A stretch of DNA of 5,306 bases from assembly GCA_903953145.1 (NCBI GenBank), contig CAJBIL010000348.1, positions 1 through 5,306 of the forward strand. The letters run 5' to 3'. A model generated the notes under the pieces. The model was not told the origin of the DNA. It saw nothing but the letters and a program-made list of their open reading frames with translations, and did no database searches. The stretch is from an uncultured beta proteobacterium (GTDB lineage: Bacteria > Pseudomonadota > Gammaproteobacteria > Burkholderiales > Rhodocyclaceae). Shown in pieces: positions 1 through 4,883 of the stretch. The translations under genes were made by a program, and so were the position numbers. Numbering within the stretch: position 1 is the stretch's first letter; each line of letters opens with the position of its first letter.

Positions 1-9
1 AGCTTATTA

Positions 10-29
10 AATTGATTCAGTTATCAATT
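10..29. repeat. Small AT-rich inverted repeat at the end of the SIS gene
   Basis: AATTGAT (10-16) and ATCAATT (23-29) are perfect inverse copies separated by six bases, and they overlap the TAA stop of the minus-strand SIS gene. In the direction of that gene no run of T follows, and the stem is almost all A-T. It is therefore a poor intrinsic terminator. It may be a chance palindrome or part of a site belonging to sequence left of the window. Confidence 0.25.
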
Positions 30-660
30 ATTCAATGCCCAAAAGCAGGCAATCAATACCATCGCACAGGCAGTGGATGGCGAGTAGATGCGTTTCCTGA
101 ATGCGTGCGGTGCGATCGGCGGGGACGCAAATATGCACATCGCCGTCGCGCAGCATGGCGCCGATTTCGCCGCCCCCCTTGCCGGTCAGGGCGACCACGT
201 GCAGGTCGTTATCATGCGCGGCGCGGATCGCTTCGATCACATTGGCTGAATTGCCTGAGGTTGAAATAGCGAGCAGCACATCGCCCGGCTGGCCCAGCGC
301 GCGTACCTGCTTGGCGAAGATGACTTTGTAGCTGTAATCGTTGGCGATCGCGGTGATGATCGAGCTGTCGGTGGTCAGCGCGATGGCTGCCAGTTCCTGG
401 CGCTCGACTTCAAAGCGGCCGACCAGTTCGGCGGCGAAGTGTTGTGCGTCGCCGGCCGAGCCGCCGTTGCCGCAGGCGAGGATTTTGCCATTGTTGACCA
501 GGCAGCCAACCATCGTCTGGGTAGCCTCGGCAATCGGTGCGGCGAGCATTTCGATGGCGTCCAGCTTGGTCTGGGCGCTGTCGCGGAAATGCTGGCTGAT
601 GCGGGTAATCAAGTCCATAGGGTTCAGGGCGTGTGGTGAAAGTAGCGATGATTCTAACAT
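28..660 (-). CDS. gmhA: SIS-domain phosphoheptose isomerase / DiaA-family protein
   Basis: This is a single SIS (sugar isomerase) domain protein. GmhA converts sedoheptulose 7-phosphate to D-glycero-D-manno-heptose 7-phosphate in the cytoplasm for LPS heptose, while the paralogue DiaA binds DnaA and promotes replication initiation. Numbering from the internal Met at base 618 (196-residue form, the usual family length), I see CGNGGS at 49-54, HFAAEL at 60-65, STSGNS at 119-124 and ARIQETH at 171-177. Glu64, Gln174 and His182 align with E. coli GmhA Glu65, Gln172 and His180, whereas E. coli DiaA has Ser at the Glu position, so the site looks competent for isomerase activity. The setting beside yraN is that of diaA. 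I took the start at 660 because AGAAGG lies 4 bases upstream, while the 618 ATG has no purine-rich site. The extra 14 residues are not expected from the family, so 618 remains possible. It follows the HIRAN gene by 10 bases, as in an operon. Confidence 0.9.
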   Translation of the reverse strand: MLESSLLSPHALNPMDLITRISQHFRDSAQTKLDAIEMLAAPIAEATQTMVGCLVNNGKILACGNGGSAGDAQHFAAELVGRFEVERQELAAIALTTDSSIITAIANDYSYKVIFAKQVRALGQPGDVLLAISTSGNSANVIEAIRAAHDNDLHVVALTGKGGGEIGAMLRDGDVHICVPADRTARIQETHLLAIHCLCDGIDCLLLGIE

Positions 661-664
661 CACG

Positions 665-670
665 CCTTCT
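665..670 (-). promoter_or_regulatory. Ribosome binding site for the SIS gene
   Basis: On the minus strand AGAAGG stands 4 bases before the ATG at 660 and directly after the stop codon of the HIRAN gene. It favours the upstream start of the SIS gene over the homology-based start at 618 and suggests translational coupling between the two genes. The spacing is slightly short. Confidence 0.5.
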
Positions 671-1054
671 TTACAAGACGAGATAGACCTCGAACTCGAT
701 ACGCTGCCACGGATCAGGCGTTTCAAGGGGTGCGCGCAGCTTTGAGACACGTGCTTCGAGCTGCTCGCCGCTGTCGAGCGCGGCGGCGACCGCCCGGTTT
801 TCGGCGCGTGGCACGTAGCCAAGCTGGCGGCCGTTCCAGTCGACGCGAATTGCGTTGCGGTCATGCCGGTTGGCGGGTTCGCGGGTCAGTGTCAGGCGGT
901 CGCCGGGCTTGATTTGCAGCCAGACTTCACTCACCGCGTAATACTGGCTGCCGGCCAGCGGCGAGCTTTGGACGAGGATTTTTACCGACTCGGCGAAGGC
1001 CGGCGGGCTTAGTAAGCACAGCCCGATGATCAGACTAATCCGCAGAAAACGCAT
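671..1054 (-). CDS. Exported HIRAN-domain protein
   Basis: This 127-residue protein begins with a classical signal peptide: basic MRFLR, a hydrophobic core, and a cleavage site after AFA at residue 21. No lipobox is seen, so a soluble periplasmic product is expected. The rest matches a HIRAN domain: SPLAGSQYY at 31-39, GDRLTLTREP at 51-60, NRHDRNAIRV at 62-71 and LGYVPR at 78-83, followed by a short beta-rich tail. HIRAN is best known as a DNA 3'-end binding module in HLTF/Rad5 helicases. Short stand-alone versions occur in bacteria, and their role is not known to me. The ATG at 1054 lies 20 bases inside the end of yraN with no good ribosome binding site, which suggests translation coupled to yraN. 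The export signal makes a nuclear-type DNA repair role unlikely. Family assignment is firm, function is not. Confidence 0.85.
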   Translation of the reverse strand: MRFLRISLIIGLCLLSPPAFAESVKILVQSSPLAGSQYYAVSEVWLQIKPGDRLTLTREPANRHDRNAIRVDWNGRQLGYVPRAENRAVAAALDSGEQLEARVSKLRAPLETPDPWQRIEFEVYLVL

Positions 1055-1421
1055 CGCGCAGCCATTCGATCCGGCTTTCTTCCAGCCCGTCCAGCAAGAT
1101 ACAGTCGAAGCGGCAGTCGCTCTCGGTCGCTGAGTGAGCGCTCAGGTAATGGCGTGCGGCGAGGATAATTCGCGCTTGCTTGGTGGACGTGATGCTGGCG
1201 GCTGCGCCACCGTAGCTTGCATTGCGGCGCAGGCGGACTTCGACAAAGACCAGCACCTTGCCGTCACGGCAAACCAGATCAATCTCGCCACCCCGACAGT
1301 GAAAGTTCTGCGCGATCACCCGCAAGCCCTGCCGGGCAAGGTATTGCGCGGCCAATGTCTCGGCCTGTTTGCCGGACTGTTTTTCAGCCATTTTGCTGCT
1401 CGTGTTATCTTTGTCGCTCAC
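1035..1421 (-). CDS. yraN: UPF0102 family protein YraN
   Basis: This is a 128-residue cytoplasmic protein of the UPF0102/YraN family, which has a restriction-endonuclease-like (PD-(D/E)XK) fold and no settled cellular role. The core is visible: Glu21 in the first helix, GGEIDLV at 44-50, VFVEVR at 58-63, GGAAASITSTKQ at 71-82 and CRFD at 103-106. Remembered E. coli YraN has the same EVR and GGAAAS motifs and a similar C-terminal EW-(I/L)-(K/R)-DAF, so Arg63 in place of the nuclease Lys is normal for this family. The GTG at 1421 is chosen because GAGG stands 6 bases upstream. An ATG at 1391 (residue 11) is the alternative and lacks a good site. It is the first gene of the leftward unit and starts 17 bases from the divergent rsmI. 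Confidence 0.93.
   Translation of the reverse strand: MSDKDNTSSKMAEKQSGKQAETLAAQYLARQGLRVIAQNFHCRGGEIDLVCRDGKVLVFVEVRLRRNASYGGAAASITSTKQARIILAARHYLSAHSATESDCRFDCILLDGLEESRIEWLRDAFSAD
1381..1411 (+). promoter_or_regulatory. Weak candidate promoter for rsmI inside yraN
   Basis: TTTTCA (1381-1386) stands 16 bases before TGTTAT (1403-1408). The same stretch can be read as an extended -10, TG-T-TATCTT (1403-1411). Each hexamer is only a partial match to the sigma-70 consensus. It is proposed because rsmI and yraN start codons are 17 bases apart, so any adjacent rsmI promoter must lie within the yraN coding sequence. Confidence 0.2.
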
Positions 1422-1427
1422 TGAAAG

Positions 1428-1431
1428 CCTC
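1428..1431 (-). promoter_or_regulatory. Ribosome binding site deciding the yraN GTG start
   Basis: On the minus strand GAGG lies 6 bases upstream of the GTG at 1421. The spacing is ideal and supports the GTG over the internal ATG at 1391. The site lies in the 17-base gap between the divergent yraN and rsmI start codons. Confidence 0.55.
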
Positions 1432-1438
1432 GATCACC

Positions 1439-2290
1439 ATGACGCAAGAATCCCCCGCATTATATGTAGTCCCCACGCCACTCGGTAATCTGGGCGACAT
1501 GACACAGCGCGCCATCGACATCTTGCGCAGCGTGTCGTGGGTCGCTGCTGAAGATACACGGCACAGCGCACCGCTGCTCAAGCACATCGGCAGCAACGCC
1601 CGCCTGCTTGCTGCACACCAGCACAACGAGGCCAGCGCTGCACAACAGGTGATCGACCGGCTGGCTGGCGGCGAGTCGGTGGCGCTGATTTCTGACGCCG
1701 GCACCCCCGCAGTCTCCGACCCCGGCGCACGCCTCGTGGCCGATGTCCGCGCTGCGGGCTACCGCGTTGTTCCGCTGCCCGGGCCATGCGCCGCCGTCAC
1801 TGCGCTCTCCGCCTCGGGCTTGAGCGAAGCGCATTTTCTCTTTTACGGCTTCCTGCCGAGCCGGGGCAAACAGCGCGAAGAAGCCCTGCGTGATCTGGCC
1901 GGCCTGCCTTACGCACTGGTCTTTTACGAAGCGCCGCATCGCATTCTCGAAACGGTTGCTGCGCTGGCCACGGTATTTGGCGCTGAGCGCACGCTGGTCA
2001 TGGCGCGCGAGCTGACCAAGCTGTTTGAAACCATCCACGCCTGCCCGCTGGGCGAAGCGCTCGCCTGGCTTGAAGCCGATGCCAACCGTCAGCGTGGCGA
2101 GTTTGTCTTGATGGTTTCCGGCGCCACGGTGGCGGGCGACGATGGCGAGGGTGAGCGGGTGCTCAAGCTGTTGCTTGAAGAAGGCTTGCCCGTCAAACAA
2201 GCGGCCAAACTCGCGCACGCAATTACCGGCGTCGCGAAGAACGCGCTTTATGAACAGGCGCTGGCGTTGAAAAATGCGCAGTCTTGCTGA
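1439..2290 (+). CDS. rsmI: 16S rRNA (cytidine(1402)-2'-O)-methyltransferase
   Basis: RsmI uses S-adenosylmethionine to methylate the 2'-OH of C1402 in 16S rRNA, at the decoding centre of the small subunit; RsmH makes the N4 methylation of the same base. The 283-residue product has the tetrapyrrole-methylase fold and the family's signature blocks: VPTPLGNLGD at 11-20, AEDTRHS at 37-43, ISDAGTPAVSDPG at 84-96, PLPGPCAAVTALSASGL at 112-128, FYGFLPSRGK at 135-144, FYEAPHRI at 162-169, ARELTKLFET at 189-198 and GEFVLMV at 220-226. The short helical C-terminal domain (about 240-280) is also present. The ATG at 1439 puts the conserved block at residue 11, as usual. The ribosome binding site is weak (GAAAG, about 12 bases away). 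The gene diverges from yraN, an arrangement also found in enterobacteria, where lpoA lies next to rsmI. Confidence 0.97.
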   Translation: MTQESPALYVVPTPLGNLGDMTQRAIDILRSVSWVAAEDTRHSAPLLKHIGSNARLLAAHQHNEASAAQQVIDRLAGGESVALISDAGTPAVSDPGARLVADVRAAGYRVVPLPGPCAAVTALSASGLSEAHFLFYGFLPSRGKQREEALRDLAGLPYALVFYEAPHRILETVAALATVFGAERTLVMARELTKLFETIHACPLGEALAWLEADANRQRGEFVLMVSGATVAGDDGEGERVLKLLLEEGLPVKQAAKLAHAITGVAKNALYEQALALKNAQSC

Positions 2291-2304
2291 AGTTTTCTCA
2301 GCAA
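2284..2304. repeat. Inverted repeat spanning the rsmI stop codon
   Basis: TTGCTGA (2284-2290) and TCAGCAA (2298-2304) form a perfect 7-base-pair hairpin with a 7-base loop, and the left arm contains the rsmI TGA stop. No T-run follows on either strand, so it does not qualify as a standard intrinsic terminator. It could protect the 3' end of the mRNA or pause polymerase for Rho. Confidence 0.45.
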
Positions 2305-2321
2305 CCTCCCCGGAAAGGCGC

Positions 2322-2339
2322 GCCGGATGGCGATCTGGC
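2322..2339 (+). repeat. Hairpin in the rsmI-pyrC spacer
   Basis: GCCGGAT (2322-2328) can pair with ATCTGGC (2333-2339) across a GGCG loop: seven pairs including one G-U in the plus-strand RNA. It follows the rsmI stop hairpin by 17 bases and has no T-tract. Function unknown; possibly part of a Rho-dependent 3' end or a structured leader. Confidence 0.35.
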
Positions 2340-2353
2340 ACACTGACTTCCCC

Positions 2354-2443
2354 GCAAGCCAATAAATAAGCCATTCTTCAGAGGGTTCATGCGCTAGAAC
2401 GCCAATCCATGCGGGTTGCAGCCGAGGGTGCTTATTTGCTTGC
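2354..2443. repeat. Long-range interrupted inverted repeat in the rsmI-pyrC spacer
   Basis: GCAAGC (2354-2359) plus AAATAAGC (2364-2371) are inverse copies of GCTTATTT (2430-2437) plus GCTTGC (2438-2443). That gives 14 pairs broken by a 4-base bulge (CAAT) on the left arm. The enclosed 58 bases contain a smaller GTTC/GAAC hairpin (about 2385-2400) and two copies of CATGCG. No transposase, tRNA or ORF that I recognise is enclosed. It could be a repeat element, a small structured RNA or chance; genome copy number would decide. Confidence 0.4.
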
Positions 2444-2494
2444 CACGCATCACGGCCGCTGTCATGCAAGGCAGTCCACGCACCGGAAATCATC

Positions 2495-2500
2495 TAAAAT
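2495..2500 (+). promoter_or_regulatory. Candidate -10 box of the pyrC promoter
   Basis: TAAAAT matches the sigma-70 -10 consensus at five of six positions and lies 29 bases before the pyrC ATG, the only such box close to the gene. No convincing -35 element is seen 16-18 bases upstream. A transcript starting about 7 bases downstream would have a leader of roughly 23 bases, beginning in a C/T-rich run. In E. coli pyrC, start-site choice in a pyrimidine-rich region is the basis of CTP control. Whether that applies here is speculation. Confidence 0.35.
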
Positions 2501-2529
2501 CCTGCTGTCCCAATTATTTCTTGCTGATC

Positions 2530-3570
2530 ATGCAAATTACCCTCACCCGACCCGACGACTGGCACCTCCACCTGCGCGACGGCGACGCGCTCGCGGCGGT
2601 GCTGCCGCATACCGCCCGCCAGTTTGCCCGCGCCATCGTCATGCCCAATCTGCGCCCGCCGGTGACTACCGTCGCGGCGGCGGCGGAATACCGGGCGCGC
2701 ATCCTCGCCGCGCTGCCCGCTGGTCTGCAATTCGAGCCACTGATGACGCTTTATCTCACCGACAACACGCCCGCCGATGAAATCCGCCGTGCCGTTAATA
2801 GCGGCTTCGTGCATGCGGTCAAACTCTATCCGGCCGGCGCCACGACCAATTCGGATGCCGGTGTAACGGATCTGGCCAAGTGCGATGCGGCGCTTGCCGA
2901 AATGGAAAAGCTCGGGATGCCGCTGCTCGTGCATGGCGAAGTGACCGATCCCGCGATTGATATTTTTGACCGCGAAAACGCCTTCATCGATCGCGTCATG
3001 CAGCCGCTGCTCAAGCGCCGGCCAGCGCTGCGCGTTGTCTTCGAGCACATCACGACCAGGGAAGCCGCCGAGTTTGTCGCCGCCGCCGGGCCCAATATCG
3101 CGGCGACGATTACTGCACACCATCTGCTTTACAACCGCAATGCCATCTTCAATGGCGGTTTGCGCCCGCATTACTATTGCCTGCCGGTTTTGAAGCGCGA
3201 GATTCACCGCCAGGCACTGCTGTGCGCTGCGACTTCAGGCAGCAAAAAATTCTTTCTCGGTACCGACTCGGCGCCGCATGCACGCGGCGCCAAGGAGGCC
3301 GACTGCGGTTGTGCCGGTTGCTACACCGCGCACGCTGCGCTTGAGCTTTATGCCGAAGCTTTTGCCTCGGTGGCTGCGCTCGATCAGCTGGAAGCCTTCG
3401 CCAGCTTCAACGGGCCGGATTTTTACCGCTTGCCGCGCAACACCGGGCAGGTCACGCTGGTGCAGGAGGATTGGCTGCCGCCGGCCGCCTTCGCCTACGT
3501 CGGCGGCGATACGCTAGTCCCGTTACGCGCCGGCGAGGCCTTGCGCTGGAAGCTGCTCGACGCTCGCTGA
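2530..3570 (+). CDS. pyrC: Dihydroorotase
   Basis: Dihydroorotase cyclises N-carbamoyl-L-aspartate to L-dihydroorotate, the third step of de novo pyrimidine synthesis, in the cytoplasm. The 346-residue protein aligns end to end with remembered E. coli PyrC (348 residues) at a constant offset of four. The binuclear zinc site is complete: His12 and His14 in DWHLHLRDG, the carboxylated Lys98 in VKLYPAGATTNS, His135 in LLVHGEV, His173 in FEHITT and Asp246 in LGTDSAPHAR. MPNLRPPVTT (38-47), the Thr105-Thr106 catalytic-loop pair and the CGCAGC motif (259-264) are also present. The ATG at 2530 puts the His-x-His motif at the expected distance. No Shine-Dalgarno sequence precedes it; the upstream 25 bases are mainly pyrimidine. 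It stands 239 bases from rsmI and 59 bases before the lipoprotein gene, so it may be transcribed on its own. Confidence 0.97.
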   Translation: MQITLTRPDDWHLHLRDGDALAAVLPHTARQFARAIVMPNLRPPVTTVAAAAEYRARILAALPAGLQFEPLMTLYLTDNTPADEIRRAVNSGFVHAVKLYPAGATTNSDAGVTDLAKCDAALAEMEKLGMPLLVHGEVTDPAIDIFDRENAFIDRVMQPLLKRRPALRVVFEHITTREAAEFVAAAGPNIAATITAHHLLYNRNAIFNGGLRPHYYCLPVLKREIHRQALLCAATSGSKKFFLGTDSAPHARGAKEADCGCAGCYTAHAALELYAEAFASVAALDQLEAFASFNGPDFYRLPRNTGQVTLVQEDWLPPAAFAYVGGDTLVPLRAGEALRWKLLDAR

Positions 3571-3615
3571 GCGTTTCCTGCAAGCCTGATTTGACTTACT
3601 TGACTGCTGTTTTTC

Positions 3616-3623
3616 CAAGGAGA
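3616..3623 (+). promoter_or_regulatory. Ribosome binding site deciding the lipoprotein GTG start
   Basis: AAGGAGAG is the strongest Shine-Dalgarno sequence in the window and lies 6 bases before the GTG at 3630. It fixes that codon as the start and excludes the longer open frame that runs back into pyrC. Confidence 0.75.
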
Positions 3624-3629
3624 GTTTCC

Positions 3630-4067
3630 GTGTCGCTGTTCAGATTGCTGCCCCTGCTGCTATTGCCTGTTCTGGTCGCCTGTTCCGATCAGCGCGCCTC
3701 GTTCCAGATCCAGACCAGCGATCACGCCCTTAGCCTGATCCGCGAGCAGCGTTTTTTCTGGGAGAAAAAAGCCGAGTACACCATCGTCGCCGCGCACATG
3801 CCCGACTGCATGCGCCGGCACAAAATGGGTTCGGCCTCGATGAATGCCAAGGTCGAGGTTTATTCACCCGGCAACAACGCCTGGATTCTCAAGCAGGGCA
3901 ACCAGATGTACGTGCTCGAAACGCGCACCTGCGAAGGCTTCGCCAAACTCGATGAAGTACCGCCGGAAGGCACCGGACCGCTGGTCGGGACTTTCCAGAG
4001 CAAAAACGAAATGATCGAGTTTGTACCGGTGCCAAAGGCAGAGACTCCTGCTGCCCCGGCACGGTAA
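3630..4067 (+). CDS. Small predicted lipoprotein, unknown function
   Basis: I do not recognise a family. The 145-residue product opens with a short signal (MSLFR, then a Leu-rich core at 6-16) and a lipobox LVAC at 15-18. Cys18 should be lipidated, and Ser at +2 (no Asp) predicts outer-membrane sorting in a Gram-negative cell. The mature part is about 127 residues, mixed alpha/beta in appearance. It contains Cys60 (MPDCMRRH) and Cys101 (ETRTCEGF), which could form a disulfide in the periplasm, and ends in a Pro/Ala-rich tail (134-145). The GTG start is set by a strong AAGGAGAG. The gene lies 59 bases after pyrC and 11 bases before the DUF3025 gene, so it probably shares a transcript with the latter. 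Export and lipidation are well supported. Role is unknown. Confidence 0.85.
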   Translation: MSLFRLLPLLLLPVLVACSDQRASFQIQTSDHALSLIREQRFFWEKKAEYTIVAAHMPDCMRRHKMGSASMNAKVEVYSPGNNAWILKQGNQMYVLETRTCEGFAKLDEVPPEGTGPLVGTFQSKNEMIEFVPVPKAETPAAPAR

Positions 4068-4078
4068 GGCTGTCCGTA

Positions 4079-4876
4079 TTGTCTTCGGTGTTGCCAGACT
4101 ATCCCTCACCGGGCGGCCTCTTCGAGCCGCTCGCACCCATTCTGGCGCAGATGCCATTGATGCCGGATTCAGCCAGACTCAACGCACTGAGTCTGGCCCG
4201 TGGGCTGCAAACGCAAAGTGGTCAGCCCCTCCGGTTTGTGCAGCCCGTCGACGACGGTCTTGGTTACGAGGCGCGCATCTGGGCGACGGGCGCCGTCGAT
4301 ACCCGGCCGGATAACTGGCATGACTTCTTCAATGCGCTGGTCTGGCTGACTTTCCCGCGCGCCAAAGCCGCGCTCAACGCCCGTCACGCAAAAATGCTTG
4401 CCGCCCTGCCTGAAGGGCGGGGCAGCGCGCGCGATTCGATGACGCATTTCGACGAGTGCGGTGTCGTCGTTGTCTCCTCTGATCCGGCGCTGCTTGCGCT
4501 GATCCGCGATTTTCGTTGGCAGACGCTATTCTGGGCGCGCCGGGCAGACCTTGCCGGCACCCTGCGCTGCTTCATTTTCGGCCATGCCACTTACGAGCAA
4601 TTGCTCGCGCCTTTTCGTGGCCTGACCGCCAAGGCCGTGCTTTACGACGTCAGTGAAGACTGGCTGCAACAGCCCGTTACGACGCAACTCGCCGCCATTG
4701 ACCAGCGCCTTGCCGCCGAACTGGCAGCCGGCGCCCATGCCGTGCCGCGTGATTTACATCCCTTGCCGCTCATGGGCTTTCCCGGCGTTACTGCTGAGAA
4801 CGAAAGCGCCGTCTATTATGACGATGTATGGCAATTCCGCCCGGGAAGGCTTGCAAAGCACGGCAGCCGCGTATAA
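4079..4876 (+). CDS. DUF3025 domain-containing protein
   Basis: This 265-residue cytoplasmic protein matches the DUF3025 family as I remember it, with the diagnostic block TRPDNWHDFFNALVWLTFPR at 75-94 followed by KAALN at 96-100. Further family features are SGQPLRFV (47-54), THFDECGVVVVSSD (122-135), FIFGHATYEQLL (165-176), TAKAVLYD (183-190), PLPLMGFPG (228-236) and the final YYDDVWQFRP (246-255). No catalytic activity is established for the family, to my knowledge. There is no signal peptide or membrane segment. The start is uncertain: TTG at 4079 is preferred because AAGG (4066-4069, overlapping the previous gene's stop) is 9 bases upstream, while the in-frame GTG at 4088 lies too far from it. 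The gene follows the lipoprotein by 11 bases. Its TAA stop sits inside the -10 box of rnpB. Confidence 0.9.
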   Translation: MSSVLPDYPSPGGLFEPLAPILAQMPLMPDSARLNALSLARGLQTQSGQPLRFVQPVDDGLGYEARIWATGAVDTRPDNWHDFFNALVWLTFPRAKAALNARHAKMLAALPEGRGSARDSMTHFDECGVVVVSSDPALLALIRDFRWQTLFWARRADLAGTLRCFIFGHATYEQLLAPFRGLTAKAVLYDVSEDWLQQPVTTQLAAIDQRLAAELAAGAHAVPRDLHPLPLMGFPGVTAENESAVYYDDVWQFRPGRLAKHGSRV

Positions 4877-4877
4877 T
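4851..4877 (+). promoter_or_regulatory. rnpB promoter
   Basis: A perfect TATAAT (4872-4877) stands 6 bases before the predicted 5' end of RNase P RNA at 4884, where a sigma-70 -10 box should be. The best -35 match is TTGCAA (4851-4856), four of six consensus bases with a short 15-base spacer; CTTGCA (4850-4855) with 16 is the alternative. The whole promoter lies in the last codons of the DUF3025 gene, whose TAA stop is bases 4874-4876 of the -10 box. Confidence 0.75.
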
Positions 4878-4883
4878 CGCGCC

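Noticed and set aside
12..745. Plus-strand open frames (12-269, 101-331, 341-745, 439-639) opposite the SIS gene
   Set aside because: Their products are Arg/Ser/Ala-rich with no family resemblance, and they lie antisense to a strongly conserved SIS gene. They are GC-rich shadow frames.
1460..2374. 304-residue minus-strand open frame opposite rsmI
   Set aside because: It is antisense to the complete conserved rsmI, shows no recognisable domain, and its length is explained by the high GC content.
2248..2493. 81-residue minus-strand open frame across the rsmI-pyrC spacer
   Set aside because: It runs into the 3' end of rsmI, matches no family I know, and has no clear ribosome site. I kept the region as structured spacer, though a genome search for repeats of this peptide would be a fair test.
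2494..3207. 237-residue minus-strand open frame opposite pyrC
   Set aside because: Low-complexity Arg/Gly-rich translation antisense to an intact PyrC with all metal ligands; no ribosome site seen.
3559..3576. Hairpin CGCTC-GCT-GAGCG over the pyrC stop, followed by TTT, as a terminator
   Set aside because: The loop is three bases, the core stem only five pairs and the T-run three bases. That is too weak to call as an intrinsic terminator.
3591..3605. Tandem TTGACT as a -35 element for the lipoprotein gene
   Set aside because: Both copies resemble a -35 hexamer, but no -10-like sequence lies 16-18 bases after either, where the ribosome site begins instead.
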